64,000 nucleotides of DNA, taken from the NCBI RefSeq assembly GCF_003590095.1, contig NC_039478.1, positions 6,014,001-6,078,000 on the forward strand. The letters are read 5' to 3'. Positions 14,518 through 27,750 of this stretch are shown here, in pieces. The position numbers and the translations under genes are program-made. The notes under the pieces are model-generated. The model did no database searches. It had not been told where the DNA came from and saw only the letters and a program-made list of their open reading frames with translations. Position 1 is the first letter of the stretch. The number at the start of each line of letters is the position of its first letter. The stretch comes from Trichoplusia ni. Its lineage: Eukaryota > Arthropoda > Insecta > Lepidoptera > Noctuidae.

Positions 14518-15414
14518 TTAGACCCGTGACGTCACTCATCTTAGTAGTTTCGCCATTAATGTGATAGGTATTATAATAATTTATGTTCATAATGTAAATC
14601 CTAAGAGTTTAGAGAGGCCTGCTCTCAGATTGGCTAGAGCTGATTTAGTTTAGATTGCACAGCTAAATAGTGACTGTATTGGAATCTTACATCCTGTACC
14701 CACTAATGATAGAGCTCGGATTGCTAATTTCATGGAGTTATTCGATGTTTCGAAATATTGTATCGGACTCAATGATCTTATATGTTAAGTGAGACACAGT
14801 GTATCGAGTTCATTTAGACGTTTCCTCCAAAAAGCTTTTGGATAGACGGATCGGCGTTCAAAATTTACTTAAAGATAACGAAGACTGCAAATAAATCTCT
14901 GTTACTCCATAATGTGTTTAATAACTATCTCCAAATTAGCTAATAGTGATTCGACACAATCTTGATAATTAAAATTGTGACTATGCGGCTTTAATACAAA
15001 CACTATTTCATAACCGAATCTCCCTACCCATTAAAAAAATAAATACCAAAGTATTATAAAACAAAGGTAAATTTGTCATTACGTACATTATCGCACAAGC
15101 ATATTTCCAATTTTGAGTAACCCACAAATAATGTAGGACACTGTACAAATGGTATTTAAACATTCCTACCGTGGGAATATAACATTTACGTCATTTAACA
15201 ATAAAGACTAGAATAGCGTGCGTGTTTGAGATTGTCAAATATTACGCGGATTGGAGTGTCATGCAATGTTTGTATGACAAAGTGTGCCGCTAATGAATTT
15301 AGTAATGGTTATGATCACGCTATCATAAGTGGGGTAGGTAGACAGACGTCGAGCAATTTAGTCTAAAAGCTAGGCATACAATGATATGGCTGTTGACCTT
15401 CTGCCGGTGTGTAA

Positions 15415-15600
15415 AAAAACATGCTGTTAAGAAAATGATGTGCTATTTTCGCCATGATGCCTTCTTCAACGTTTTCAGCGTGTATTAGCTACTTTTTAAT
15501 TGGCACAGGATTTCGAAAAGACATTGCTTTTTGTCAGGATTTAAACCCACGGCCTTTCACTTGGCAGTAGTACAACTATGCCACTAGACTAGGGTAGGTA
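15415..15600 (-). mobile_element. Degenerate SINE-like element
   Basis: On the - strand, CCTAGTCTAGTGGC (A-box-like) is followed by GTGGGTTTAAATCC (B-box-like, 15538-15549 region) and about 130 bp of unremarkable sequence. It has no clear tail or duplication, so the right-hand limit is better placed than the left. Confidence 0.4.
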
Positions 15601-18505
15601 TATTACCTGAGCTCATAATAATTAAAGGCTTCAGTGGTGTATGAATACACGCATCTTCCTAAAATATTACTTGTATAACAAGCACATAAATAAAACAATA
15701 ATAATTTCGGCTTACGAAATATATTTATACATTTTTGTGTAAGAAGTCGTTATTTATATGATTAATATGTTCTTAACTTAAACGAAAGTGTAACCACTTT
15801 ATTCTACACTGCTCATAGCATTATACCATCAGATTCGGCTAACTGCATTGTTTTATAACTAAATGTTGATGCGTAACTTAAAGAATACAAAAAAAAACAA
15901 GTACTGTCTGGTTTCATTAAAAACATATTAAATTATTTTGAAATACGAATCGTTGACAAATGGATGGAATAAAAAAGATGCCAACAATACATCATATAAA
16001 AAACTTTTCCGGGCCTTAAACGTCAAAATTTACAAACCACGTCTCACGAGTAAAACCAACATTGCAAAGCCTAAATTATTCAAAACTCGCCGAACGACTT
16101 TCATTTTCAATCGTTAGATAAGGTCGTATTCTAGAAATCAACAATGCGTAAGTATTGCAAAAATTCAAGTGAAAAGTGAAAGAATTATCGATTAATACAC
16201 TTGTCACGTTGAACTTTCTCGAGTCTGCGTAGATAGCATTATGAGAATAGACCCCCAGGTTATAAACTGCATTAGGTACTGCTACAGTTTCTAATTCTGA
16301 CTTGATTGGGCATGAGATGATTTTGTAATGTCTCGTTGTCGGTATATCCAACGTTGAAGTCGAATTTTTATAAACCTTTCATGCACATTACTGTTTTCAT
16401 TCATCATAGAAAATTTATCTTTGAATGAAATTGAACTTTGTTTGATTCTTTGATTTTTTTCTATGTAACAGCTAGGTTTACGATTAATAGTTGAAATAAT
16501 CTTTGAAAAATATCTTTGTAGTTATTGTTCCAGAGAGCAAATAACCTTAAAATAAAAACATTTTCGTGTTTCGACTACATCGTGCATAATTCAATCACGC
16601 AAACACGCTGACAGACTTGTGAATAAAGTTTTAACTGATGACAGTAATTAGAGAGGCTATTCCCATATCGGGGATAATTACTCGTCGACTTTATAGCTGA
16701 GGCTTGGCTAGAGTGATTAACCTCCACCTTTTTAAGCGTACTACAATCTAAGATCTTACACCGAATGTTTATTGGTTATTGAAAATGTTTAATTAATATG
16801 TAATTGTTATTTGTGAAAGGGGAATAATAATGTTTTTCTTTTTATAAAGAAAAAGTACTGTTGTTTATGTAAAGTACATTATTTAAAGTACAAAAGTACG
16901 TTATTTGACTATGATAGAAGGCAGTTCAAGACATTCTATTGCCAAAAACAAAAATACGTTCAATATACTGTATCTTCGAAGGATTATGTCGAAATATCTC
17001 AGGCACCCAAACTTCAACCACCATCAAAATACCTCACGCTATTAAAAAATCACCGTAATTACAAGGAATGTAAGGTCGCAATTGTTTTGATTACCTTCTG
17101 TCATCAGATACGCGATAACATTAAAGTTACCTATCTAATGCGTACTGTCATTGGACAACTAACGAGGAACCTTGTACCAAGCTAGCAATGGACAGCAAAG
17201 TTGTGATAACGATCGTTTAAGATATATGTGTATTCCATATTGTTTGTTTTCCGTGGGAGCGGCCGTCGGAGGCTTTTTTGTGTAAATTCTGTGACCCGTA
17301 ACTAGATTTGAGTTATTCTTTCATTGTTTTTTACAATGGAGAAACGCCCTTCTGCAATGTGTAATGTATATGACATGGCCTTAAGGTTGTGTAGCCCTGT
17401 GGGCGCTGTGCGAAGATAAATTCAAAGGGTCAATATTTTTATATATATTTTCACATAGTGTCTAAGTTACTGGATAACTTGCAGGATCTTAAATATATTT
17501 AAATTACATGGCTTAGAATATTTTTATCTGCAGCGATATTGAGACAATTTACAAAACATATGATAGTTAAGGGCAGAGAAAGAATGAACAACGCTACCGT
17601 ACTATGTGACTTATATATTTTGTATTTAATTTTAGATCCCTATGGTTAAAAAAAACTTGAAATTACCTTAAATGAAGTACCTTAACTACGTTCCATTAGA
17701 AATAAATCAATAATCAATAACATGATGGCAGGATATTCTCAATTTTCAATAGTTTATTTGAACTACACAATGTTTAAAGGTATATTATTGTAAATTGCTG
17801 TGTATTACAAAGTAAAACACACTAATTACCTCATTTAACATTAGTATTAAGTGATAATTGTTCCAAATGTTATACTAAACTGCTGTATCCTTCCTGAACA
17901 AACAATTCTAAAAATCAAATACTAATAGCTCTATCCTATATGATAATACGGACACTAATCCATACTTAACGGGTAATTACTTTAATATTGATTGGAACTT
18001 AGACATTACCATAACAGGAATAGAATCGGATTAGAAACGTTTGGATAGAAAAACATGTTTTGGCAGCAAACATATCCTGTAATTAATCTGTCGAATTATT
18101 TTAGCTTCATGAACAAGACCTTTAAAATGATAAATAATTTAACGACTGTTTAATTTTCTTGCTTTTTTAATAGAATGATTGACAGCTGTTTTATACAATA
18201 GGATGCTTATTAAATACGATATTTTCCTGTGTACACCAATGTATAGTTACTGGTATGGCTAATAGGTGTTATTAATGTATTAATTCTCTATAATTTATCT
18301 CGAAATTATCAACAAATTGAACGAAGGAAATATCGATCTTTTCCTTTACTTAATGATTTTATATCCGTTTGTAATTCCACAATGATATTCAGTTTAATTT
18401 GAAGCATTTTACATAAGATTAGGCCATATTACATGTTACCAACCATCGATTACAGTTAGATATAACATAACGGTATATACATAACATAAGAGTATGTATT
18501 CTCTC

Positions 18506-18678
18506 TTATATATAAAAATGATTTGCTGTTCGTTAGTCGCTAAAACTAGACAATGGCTGAACCGATTTGGCTAATTTTAGTCTTGAAATATTCGTACCAG
18601 TCCAGGGAAGGTTTAAAAGGTGAGAAAATATGGAAAAATAACGGCAAAATAACGGGTGAAATCGCGGGAAACAGCAAG
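18506..18678 (+). mobile_element. Fragment of a second Helitron/MITE-like repeat
   Basis: It contains GCTGTTCGTTAGTCGCTAAA, GGCTGAACCGATTTGGCTAA and TCCAGGGAAGGTTTAAA, phrases typical of abundant lepidopteran non-autonomous elements. The right-hand end is not visible, so this is probably a truncated copy. Confidence 0.55.
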
Positions 18679-19032
18679 TACGTATTATTTTATGTATGTA
18701 CATTATGGTACATGTTCAGTTAAGTCACTACAGTTGAAACCATCAATCATTCTGTCAATATCGAGACAAAACAATGAATGGAAACTAAATGATCATTCGA
18801 CAATAACAAGTTGTCTAAATTGTGATCTTTATCTTACTTATCATAGATGTTCGGAATTGATAGTTCGATACACAAGTGCTTTAAAAAAAACCTGATTGTT
18901 CTGGTGTTAAAAAGGTGTTGTTTTAGAAAGTGTAATTGGGTTTTAAGGTTTCCACATCCAAAATTGAAACCTATTACTCAGGTCTACTCCGCCGTCTGCG
19001 TGTCAGTTTGTCACCAAGCAGTCCCATACTAA

Positions 19033-19191
19033 ATTTCCAATTATTGGGTAGGAAAAATGCTTAAGAGAATACTAAAAGTATCGTTTTGAGATTGATTTTT
19101 AATTTTAATTTTAATTAATTTTTAATTTAATTTTAATTTGAGACAATTTTCATTAATTCATCGGCCATTGTAAATAGCAGTATCGAGGCCC
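19033..19191. mobile_element. Partial copy of the GGGCCC MITE
   Basis: It matches 36181-36273 from TTTCCAATTATTGGG through AATGCTTAAGAGAATACTAA to GCCATTGTAAATAGCAG and GAGGCCC. A TTTTAATTT low-complexity stretch (about 19093-19140) has expanded inside. The left inverted repeat is not seen. Confidence 0.55.
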
Positions 19192-20577
19192 GGACCATAA
19201 TAAACAAAAAGTGGATTTACGCAGAAAATGGAATATGGAAGTATAAATTATGCAGTCTTATAAAATGATGATGATAAATGTATCCGTTGAAACCTCTTAC
19301 TGTTTCGGAAAAGGCAATTATAAGCGAAGAATAATGTTCTAGTCTCGAGACTAACTTGTGTATCTGGATGTACGCGACGAAGTTCAGAGGTCGGCGAAAG
19401 TTAGGTAACATCTGAATGTGTTGCGTAGTCCACTAGAAAAGCTGAACTGGTCATGGCTGCGTTTTCACCCTCGCGATTCTTATCTTAGATTTTGTGGATG
19501 ATACACAAACCAGTTTTGAAAATGATATTTTCTTTTCTAGTCAGTAATGAGAAGTGGAAAATGAAGTCGGCAAGAATCTAAGCGGAGATATGAAAATGGA
19601 ATAATAGGAGATAATTTAAGTAGGTTTTTGAATCATGTGTTCATACCGATTTACGAATACCGACCGTGAAAAAGACCTAGAAAACAACCGATTTCGTATC
19701 AAACAATGTCATAAATTGAATTAGACCTACTAAGTATAGGGTAATTTCTGTGTTGTGTAGTACAACCTCTCTGTAGAGTACAACCTGGGTACTTTATAGT
19801 TAACGCGTCTACCGCCAAACAACAAGGTTAAAGGACATGAAAACTCTTGAAACCATTACATAAACATTGCCTATTCCGGTATCGAGTTCCTGTAAACAAT
19901 TACGATGTTTCCAAAGGAAATATTTATAGAAAGCCCAATGCTCGCTCATTAGCTAACATCAATAATTAACGTAACGTGTTGCGACATCGGCACCGCACTC
20001 AATCGTATAGAAGACCACAACATACATTTAAAGTACTGACAGCGTTTTATCATTTTGTTATCGCGTCATTTAATTTAAAATGAGGTTTGATTGTTTTTTG
20101 ACCGCAAATGTCTTTAATAGCAGATTGCGTGGATCGCCATGTGGTGTGAGATCACCACGGCAATGCTTGTTCTAAGTGTGTTAAATGTTATTAAACGCAA
20201 TACAACGTTTACGTATACACCCAACTGCAGTAGCGCCTTTACATAAAAAAGAAGTGCAACAATCAAATCCTGAGATTTTGTATAAGCATTATAAATAGAT
20301 CACATAATAAGTGATTCCTATAATTATTTAAAAAGTTATAATGGCAATGTTTTAGTCCATAGAATTGGCAATAAAAAGTTTCTCCTGTAACAGTATAGAT
20401 TTTACTTATGGTGATTAAAATCAATTAACTCAACACAACTTCTAAGGGAAATCAAGCTAAAAGAGATATAATGAGTTAATCGCAAACTTGATAATTTCCT
20501 TTGAGTCAACTCTGTTCAGATTACCCATACCATAAGCTAGATACTACTTTTGTTAAAGCAGGTTTAACCGTTGTGGA

Positions 20578-20620
20578 AGCGAGATAGCGTTACGTGCAAT
20601 GTAGAGCGCTGTCTCACTCT
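20578..20620. repeat. Dispersed short inverted-repeat motif, copy 2
   Basis: GCGAGATAGCG faces AGCGCTGTCTCACTC, matching the design of 14476-14517. A third half-copy (AGAAGCGAGATAGA) is near 28694. Confidence 0.4.
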
Positions 20621-20945
20621 AACAACAAAGACAGTCTTACTCTAAGATCTCGTGGTACGAGTAGAATGTTCTCACGGTTGGTCTCGGTTGCATTAACCAT
20701 CACCCAGTGGTTCATGCTTGTGCAACCATTATGAGGTGAATTAGTGATCCTTAAAGTCAGATGGTTTCTAATTGATTATTATCGACAAGGTTTAATTAGA
20801 ATTGAATCGATTTTAGCTTCGATTATCAATTTTGCAATAATTGTTTTGAATGTATGTCAAATCAAGCTTGTTGGTTGAATAAGCAAGGTTTTCAATGTCT
20901 TAGGATGTTGAATATAAGATTTTTATGAGCATCCAATGTAAGATT

Positions 20946-21174
20946 GACGACCTCCGTGGTCGAGTGGCGTACGCACCGGTTTCAAGGTTCTCTGAGGTCC
21001 CGGGTTCGATCCCCGGTCGGGTCAATGTAAAAATTCACATTTCTACATTGTCTCGGGTCTGGGTGTTTGTGGTACCATCGTTGTGTCTGAATTCCATAAC
21101 ACAAGTGCTTTAGCAACTTACTTTGGGTTCAGAACAATGTATGTGATGTTGTCCGCATTTATTTTATTTATTTT
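20946..21174 (+). mobile_element. SINE family A, intact with target-site duplication
   Basis: Same family as 767-1000. It is flanked by a 7-bp direct repeat TAAGATT at 20939-20945 and 21175-21181, a credible target-site duplication. It has an 8-nt deletion in the tRNA-like anticodon/variable region relative to the other two copies. The tail is (TTTA)-rich rather than pure A. Confidence 0.9.
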
Positions 21175-21934
21175 TAAGATTTCATCATCTACAAAACTTG
21201 CCCAAAACTTAGATATTCTTTGATTATTCAGAAATTTTCTCTACTCATTTTATATTAATGTATTTCGCGGAACCTTAAATCTACATATTTAATTTACTTA
21301 AAGATAAAGTTGTACAACCAGTCCTAGAAGTCTCAAGGAAGACGAGTGCTACATACCGACGAATACCAATGTCCCATTATAGACTTCACCGCTAAAAATA
21401 CAGCCTACTTAATTATTCTGAAGGTAGGGGCCTTTTTTACCATCGCAAACGTTAAATTTTAAATTCTGCAATGAGCAGGAAATTTTATTTGTAAAAATAT
21501 AGTTGAATGCCATAGATACCTCTATGGCATAATGATTGTGCACACTAAACTTTGGGCTCGACCATGCAAAGGAGCAAATTTTTGTAAAATTCATTATTAA
21601 TAAAATGCCTCTTCTAAATTTGTTCTGTGAATCTATAGTTAAATTTCTAAGTCCGGGGGTCATTTAAAAATATGACTTGTATGACAATCTTCATTGTGAC
21701 AACTTTTAGTAGCCTAAATGACTCAAAAAAATTGACTGATTGACTTAGACCGTTCTGTTTCGTTAAACATTTATCACTGATTTTGACGATTATGATTAAA
21801 TTCAATTATATGTCGGACACTCTATCGATAAGCCCTACAGCCTCGCTTTACATGATACACTATCAAGTACCAGTTGACATTGTGGGCGCACCCTTGAGGT
21901 CGCCCGCTGCGTAACCCTTGCGTTGTGACTAAAC

Positions 21935-22031
21935 CTGTTCAGTGTTCAGCCGATATCATGTTACCCCTCGACCCATTGAGAGTGTGCAATCAAGTGTGAA
22001 TTGAGTGAGTTTGATGAGAGATTTACTGAAT
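21935..22031 (+). promoter_or_regulatory. Candidate non-coding first exon / promoter
   Basis: TTCAGTGTTCAG resembles the arthropod initiator (TCAGT). The next ~90 nt look 5' UTR-like and end at GAAT|GTAAGC, a usable donor. No downstream coding exon of a + strand gene is visible before HPS4. Speculative. Confidence 0.2.
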
Positions 22032-23401
22032 GTAAGCTACCCAGTGCTAAACGAAATGTGTTAGCGTGTTTTGTTATTTCGGCGTATGGTGTATTTTTGA
22101 AGTTTGAAAGAGGAATTTAAAAAGGTTTTCTGCACAGCTATGTTTATCATGGTTTGAATGAAATTAAATTCGCCTCGAGTAAAAGTAAAAGAAAGCGAGA
22201 ACCAAATGAATGAATGAAATGATGTAATTTTTTGATATGGTCGAGTATTAGGTACAAACTTCTCAAAATGTATGCGAAACTTGCAGTTGGAATAAAAGAA
22301 AATTAAGCACATAGCATCATAATACTCTGTTAAATATGTCCCGAGTCTGGCTTAAACCCTTCCGCATATAAAGAAGAAAATAGCATCAACATTATATCAC
22401 TTTACAAAAAATCTCGTCTAATAACAACAATAGACCACTATATAAAAAAAACTTATGAAACAAGTCAAAGTCGTGCAACCAAAGTCATGTCTGTATCAGT
22501 TTTTATACAACCTTTTTGTACTATTGACCTACTGATACATGTTATATGTAATTTGGTAACCATGAAATAACGATTGGAATTAAAATAGTATCGAGTTTTA
22601 ATGGCAGATGACGCGGCTAAGGTGTAATTATGAAAGGATTAACTAGTTTTATCTACGCTATTAAGAGTTCTATAAACTGGTAATAAATTTGGTAACTGGT
22701 TCGTGCTAGGAACCATAACTGACAGCAGGAGTGGTTGTCGATGTTTTTGGTGTTTTTCTTTACTAGATAACTTAGGTATATGTATGTTGTTAATGGGTTA
22801 TGAGTTAAATCATGTGGTGAGGAAGGCGTTAAGCATGGATGTGGACGGATAAAGGGGAAGGTATGGAAGAAGATGACATGTTGCGCCGACCCCAAATAAA
22901 ATAATTGGGATAAGGGCAGGGGAATGATATGATTGGGTTATGAGTTATACAGGAAAAAAGGGTTATTTTTGGAACGTATGGTTACTCAGCTAAATCATCG
23001 GTTCTCGTTACCTAAAAAAACACCAAAACCAAGTCACACACAATTCAAATTTTCCTTGCAAAAAAATAAAAAAACAAATCACAAACAACAATGATTGTGT
23101 ATGCACCTGTTCTAGCGAGCGCGTTGAACTCTTTTGTTGGACGCAACGATGCGAGCTGAGAATAGACAAGTTGTTATTAAGTAAACTCTCACTTAGTAGG
23201 CTTTGCCGGAAAAAGCGAAAGTCTCAAGAGGAAGTGAAGGCTGTATAGCGGACTTTGTGACTTTTATGACCTTGAGAACATATTGTCACAAAAATAACAT
23301 CAACATTTTTAATGATGACAACATTACTCTCTTTCGTGAAAACTTATTCCTACTTCAAACTTTATTATAACAATAGTTAAGTTTTCCATCAAGAGATCAC
23401 A

Positions 23402-23569
23402 ATGTATTATGTACCGAGAAGAGCCGGAATGGCGAGGCGGCGGGGAATGTGCGCCAGCGCAGCCAAGGACGCGTCGCCAATACACGTCGTGAACGTAAAG
23501 CACGGAATCGTAAGAATTGTTGAAACGAATGACGATGTTAATGTTTCAAGTTATAAATTATTGGTGTAA
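23402..23569 (+). CDS. Short open frame in an isolated GC-rich block
   Basis: An ATG opens a 55-codon frame (MYYVPRRAGMARRRGMC..., ending YKLLV). Its first half lies in a GC-rich patch at 23425-23500 surrounded by AT-rich DNA. A GTAAGA donor-like site follows GAATC near 23510, so it could also be an exon. No family is recognised; chance is quite possible. Confidence 0.15.
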   Translation: MYYVPRRAGMARRRGMCASAAKDASPIHVVNVKHGIVRIVETNDDVNVSSYKLLV

Positions 23570-24970
23570 AATGATTGGTTTATAAAATAATACTGAGAAT
23601 TTATATTTGTCGTTGCGCCGAAATGATTTTAAAAACCTTATTGTTATTCATGATATAAAACATACATACATATTAGATACACATGTAGCCAAATCCTAAA
23701 AGTACCTTATTATTATTATTTTTAATATCAAACTAATTACTTATTATTATTCCGAATGTAGAGTTCCTCCTCTTTATTACAGGATGTTCTTAATATAAAT
23801 ATACTATGTCTTAACAGGAACAACAATTGGAAACGGTATCTCTATTTTATTTATTTTGTTGTGCAATAATTATTATTTTTTTATAACTTTAATCATAAGG
23901 CGATAACTTTTCGTGAGTCAAACATTCATATATTCCACATTCTGTGTGTTTGTTTTCAAACTATAATAACTATATCTTATTTAAAATATAAATAAATACT
24001 GCCCATAAATTATTGTTTGAAAAATATATTGAAAAAACAAAAATATATTTTTCATGAATCTTCAAGGTTTCTTCTGGATATTACTTGCCATTCACAGATT
24101 CAAAGTTTTAAATTAAATATCTAGAAATAATTTTAGATGCAAATAAGTGAATTAGCACTTCTATAACGCAAATGTCAAAACTCTACAAAATTGATTATCG
24201 GTCGAGGTCCATTAATACATCGTTCACAAGTTAACATTTTCATACTAAGGCGTTGCCTAGCAACGGATAAAATTAACAATATCATTGTTAAGTTTGGCGG
24301 TTTAAATATAATGTAAAATTTTCTTTTCCTGTAATAACAACAATTATACTATTTTTATACACTTAATAAAACGTGTTGCAATGTTGTTTTCTTTATTAAC
24401 TTTTGTTGAAATTGCTAGTTTTTATTTGTGATTAACGAGCTATTAATCTGTCATGTATCGCAATTCGTGCATTAAAATATTTCCCGCGGTGATGCTTTAA
24501 GTGAGAGAGAAAACGCTGACCGATATTCCGATAGACCGAAAATGAATTTATTTAAAGAAAACTATCCACTATAAAAAACCGTTATTATTATTACGGAGAC
24601 ATTTAGAAAAGGAATTAATAAGCATAATCTGAAAGAAAAGATGGGATTAATAAGATGGAAATGAATTAGTATTTTTGAAGATTCTCGCAACACCGTACAC
24701 AATATGTCGTTGAAAATAAACTGCTCAAAATTGTCTTCAGCTTATTTGTGACTTTAAAATCTTAGAAATCTGCCAGCTTGTTCAATCGCAATCACTCTGA
24801 ATATTGTAATGAATCGGAATGATCGTTACTCCACAGTTATGTAGGTTAACAAATGTACGAGTTATGTTAAAAATTGCAAAACTCTGGTAAGCCTTGTCGC
24901 GAGTCTTACCGGCTTATGATAATTGTATCTGACCATTAATATTACTACGCTTAAAATGTACAGGTAAAGA

Positions 24971-25213
24971 TTAAATAAATAATAAATAAATAAATGCGGA
25001 CAACATCACATACATTGTTCTGAACCCAAAGTAAGTTGCTAAAGCACTTGTGTTATGGAATTCAGATACAACGAAGGTACCACAAACACCCAGACCCGAG
25101 ACAATGTAGAAATGTGAATTTTTACATTGACCCGACCGGGGATCGAACCCGGGACCTCAGAGCTAGCGGCACCTTGAAACCGGTGCGTACGCCACTCGAC
25201 CACGGAGGTCGTC
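24971..25213 (-). mobile_element. SINE family A, inverted copy
   Basis: Reverse-strand copy with the full tRNA-like head, GTCTGGGTGT core and TGCGGAC end (seen from the + strand), followed by a (TTTA)-type tail at 24971-24993. It keeps the 8 nt that are missing from the 20946 copy. Confidence 0.88.
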
Positions 25214-26200
25214 TTTTTGAGTATCGATTGGTATAACCATAGATACTAGACGAATATAGTTTGACTATTGTTAAGGAACGCTAAAGTTTCGGGAAGTATT
25301 TTTACAGGCCCATGCTGGCGGTTTGATTATACTGTCATTTGACTTTCTCGGGATTGAAAAATAAATGCATTAACAAAAAATGCTTTTTAGGGACTCTTTA
25401 AATTAAAGAAAGGTTTCGATCAAACTTTTCCGCATGTTTTGTTTACTGTTACTGTCAAGTATCAAGTTGAAAAGGTTTTATTTGTGTGCTTAGTTTACTT
25501 ATTTTTTTAAGATAAACCTAGTCTGATGGAAAGTAAAACCACAAGCCAAAAATTTCATAAACATTAAAAACTTTTTGAATTTTTAATGGACCTACTGGGT
25601 TTCATAAGAATTTCGCGAACTTTTGGTCATGAATATATTCATAGCATATTTTATGGATTTAATGGCCACCTGCCTATGGATTCTCTATTAAATATAAACG
25701 TTACGTAAATGATTTAATTTAGTTTGTTCCGGTAAACATTCTTTACTGCTAATTTAGAACATGCATATGTATTAGAATATTTTTGGCTTATAGGTGATTA
25801 AGAAGGTTAGAAATTAAGCTCTGTGATAACTAAAATCCGTAAAAGTAGTTTCATTTCAATGTCTAACATTCGCGTAAACCTAAGAAACCACTCTGTGATA
25901 ACTCTTCAAAATAAAAAAAAATAGAACACTGATCTCGTTTCCTTTTTTTTTAAATCCAGAACTTATTTTTTTTCGCTATTCTTGCCACGAAACAGACAGT
26001 GACATGGTGCTATGATAGACTACTAAAAAAACATGTTTTATTGGAATGAAGTAGTTGAGAAATATAGTCAACCTATTTGTTGTCAGACTGCCTGGTATTT
26101 ACGCTGAGCCTAGAGATTGTGCTATTAGGAAGGTCACAATCGAAACCGTGGAATGCTCAAGACTAGACTCGTTTTACGTTTGAAATATAATGTAGGGACA

Positions 26201-26299
26201 TCTGTTCATTAAAAAAAAATGTGTTGTATGAGCGAAAAAAAAACAGGTCTTTATACCTGCTTTTTTTTCGCTTATACAACACATTAAAATAGTAACAGA
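26201..26299. repeat. Long near-perfect hairpin of about 99 nt
   Basis: Arms of 31 nt differ at two positions (AATGTGTTGTATGAGCG faces CGCTTATACAACACATT), enclose a short loop near 26250, and contain an oligo-A/T run. Short outer matches (TCTGTT / AACAGA) extend it to 26201-26299. Such near-perfect long arms suggest a young foldback element. Confidence 0.82.
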
Positions 26300-26934
26300 T
26301 ATATGTAACAGAAAAATAGTCTTAGGCATTTAAAATATTATAATTAAATAAAAAGTATAAAAGCTAGTAACGATTAAAATCCGGACAGTGCATAACCAAA
26401 CAGAGAAATCGCAAAACAAATCAAGTGAAATTCCATAGTCGATTCTACTCGATACTACGATTGTAGCGATTATATTATTAACCAGTTTGTTACCCAACCG
26501 ATCCGGACGCAGATGAATTCCTCAACTTAGTAAAAGTGACTAATTTCATACGATTACGTACGACTTATGGAAATAAAGATCATAATATGTCGTTACGAAA
26601 CGCGATTAACACACGTTAATTAGGCTGTTTCGCGTTCATACTGGCTATAAGCGCGAAAAAGTTTCACTCTAATGTATTTTTTATTGTAACCGAGTTGCGT
26701 TATTTTAATTCCTGTAATTTAAAAATAAAACTTACCATTTTAAATATCGTATAAAACCAACTCGTCCTTTCAAAGTTCCCCATCCTTATAATATATTAGT
26801 ACACAAAGAATCTATCGATTGTACTGTTTTTAGACACAACTGTTATTCACATTATTCACAACATCACATGCGAAGTAGATCCAATGCACATTAAAAAAAA
26901 AACTATATTGACACTGGCCGTGAACACGCGATTT

Positions 26935-27075
26935 AAAAAAGATTGAAAAGTCGCGTTCGAAATTCAAGTTTTGGCGGGAAGCGTCGACTCGCGCGGACTG
27001 CGCGCCACAGACTGGCAACATGGCTGCCGTTTTTTTGACGGTTCACACGAGTCGATTCACTTTCTACGACCTTAC
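26935..27075. promoter_or_regulatory. CpG-rich patch with promoter-like look
   Basis: It is GC-rich around GGCGGGAAGCGTCGACTCGC and GCAACATGGCTGCCG, within sequence that is otherwise about two-thirds AT. It could be a promoter or enhancer of an unseen transcript. The ATG at 27021 opens only a 24-codon frame. Confidence 0.25.
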
Positions 27076-27750
27076 AGTGTATGCGACTCGTAATTAAGCA
27101 TAAAGATTTACGTAACACGCCGATGTAACCCATGTCAAATTTTGATTTCCGTATGTATTTAGATGTATTAGAACACCCAGAATTATGAAGTAGTTGACAC
27201 CTATTTGAGAGTTTGCAAAATTAGAGGGTAGTTAAAAATTTAGAACGGTTCTTTTATTTTAACATTGAGCGTATTCAATTTTTAATAACAGTATGCAGTC
27301 GAATATTTCGTGATCATAATAAATGTTAAAAACAGATACGTAAGTAATATGAGCCGTTTAGCCTACTCTAGCATTTGAAAACTTACGTCAGATGTCTGAA
27401 AAGCTTATCACGACTTTGATTTGATAGACAACCAATCAGAATGTTTGACATAACGCTTGACAAACGATTAACGTCCTTTAGTCCCATTTTCCAACTTTTC
27501 AGAGACTGTAGGATATTAATACCTATTATTAAGTAGCGCTTATGGTCACCTCACTACACTGTAACCTTATAACAATCAGTACAGATCCGGCTAGCTGACC
27601 TTCTCAATAGAGAACACTGAACAGTCACATATGATCTATAATTTATGCATCATTTATATTTCTAATCTCATCAAAGCCAGATGTTCAATGGAACTAAAAC
27701 ATTAAATCATACGAATCACAAAAATACAGCGATAGTATAATAAATCTATA

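Larger units (their letters stand above)
6502..15414. other. AT-rich non-coding stretch
   Basis: Apart from the GC-rich foldback near 8.2 kb, the hairpin near 10.3 kb, an (AT)n run near 12.3 kb, the short inverted repeat at 14.5 kb and a small GC-rich patch at about 13800-13830, nothing gene-like is visible on either strand. Confidence 0.5.
15601..27750. other. Repeat-containing non-coding stretch
   Basis: It holds two family A SINEs, a Helitron-like fragment, a partial MITE, a long hairpin and scattered GC-rich patches (listed separately). No protein gene can be supported. Confidence 0.5.
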
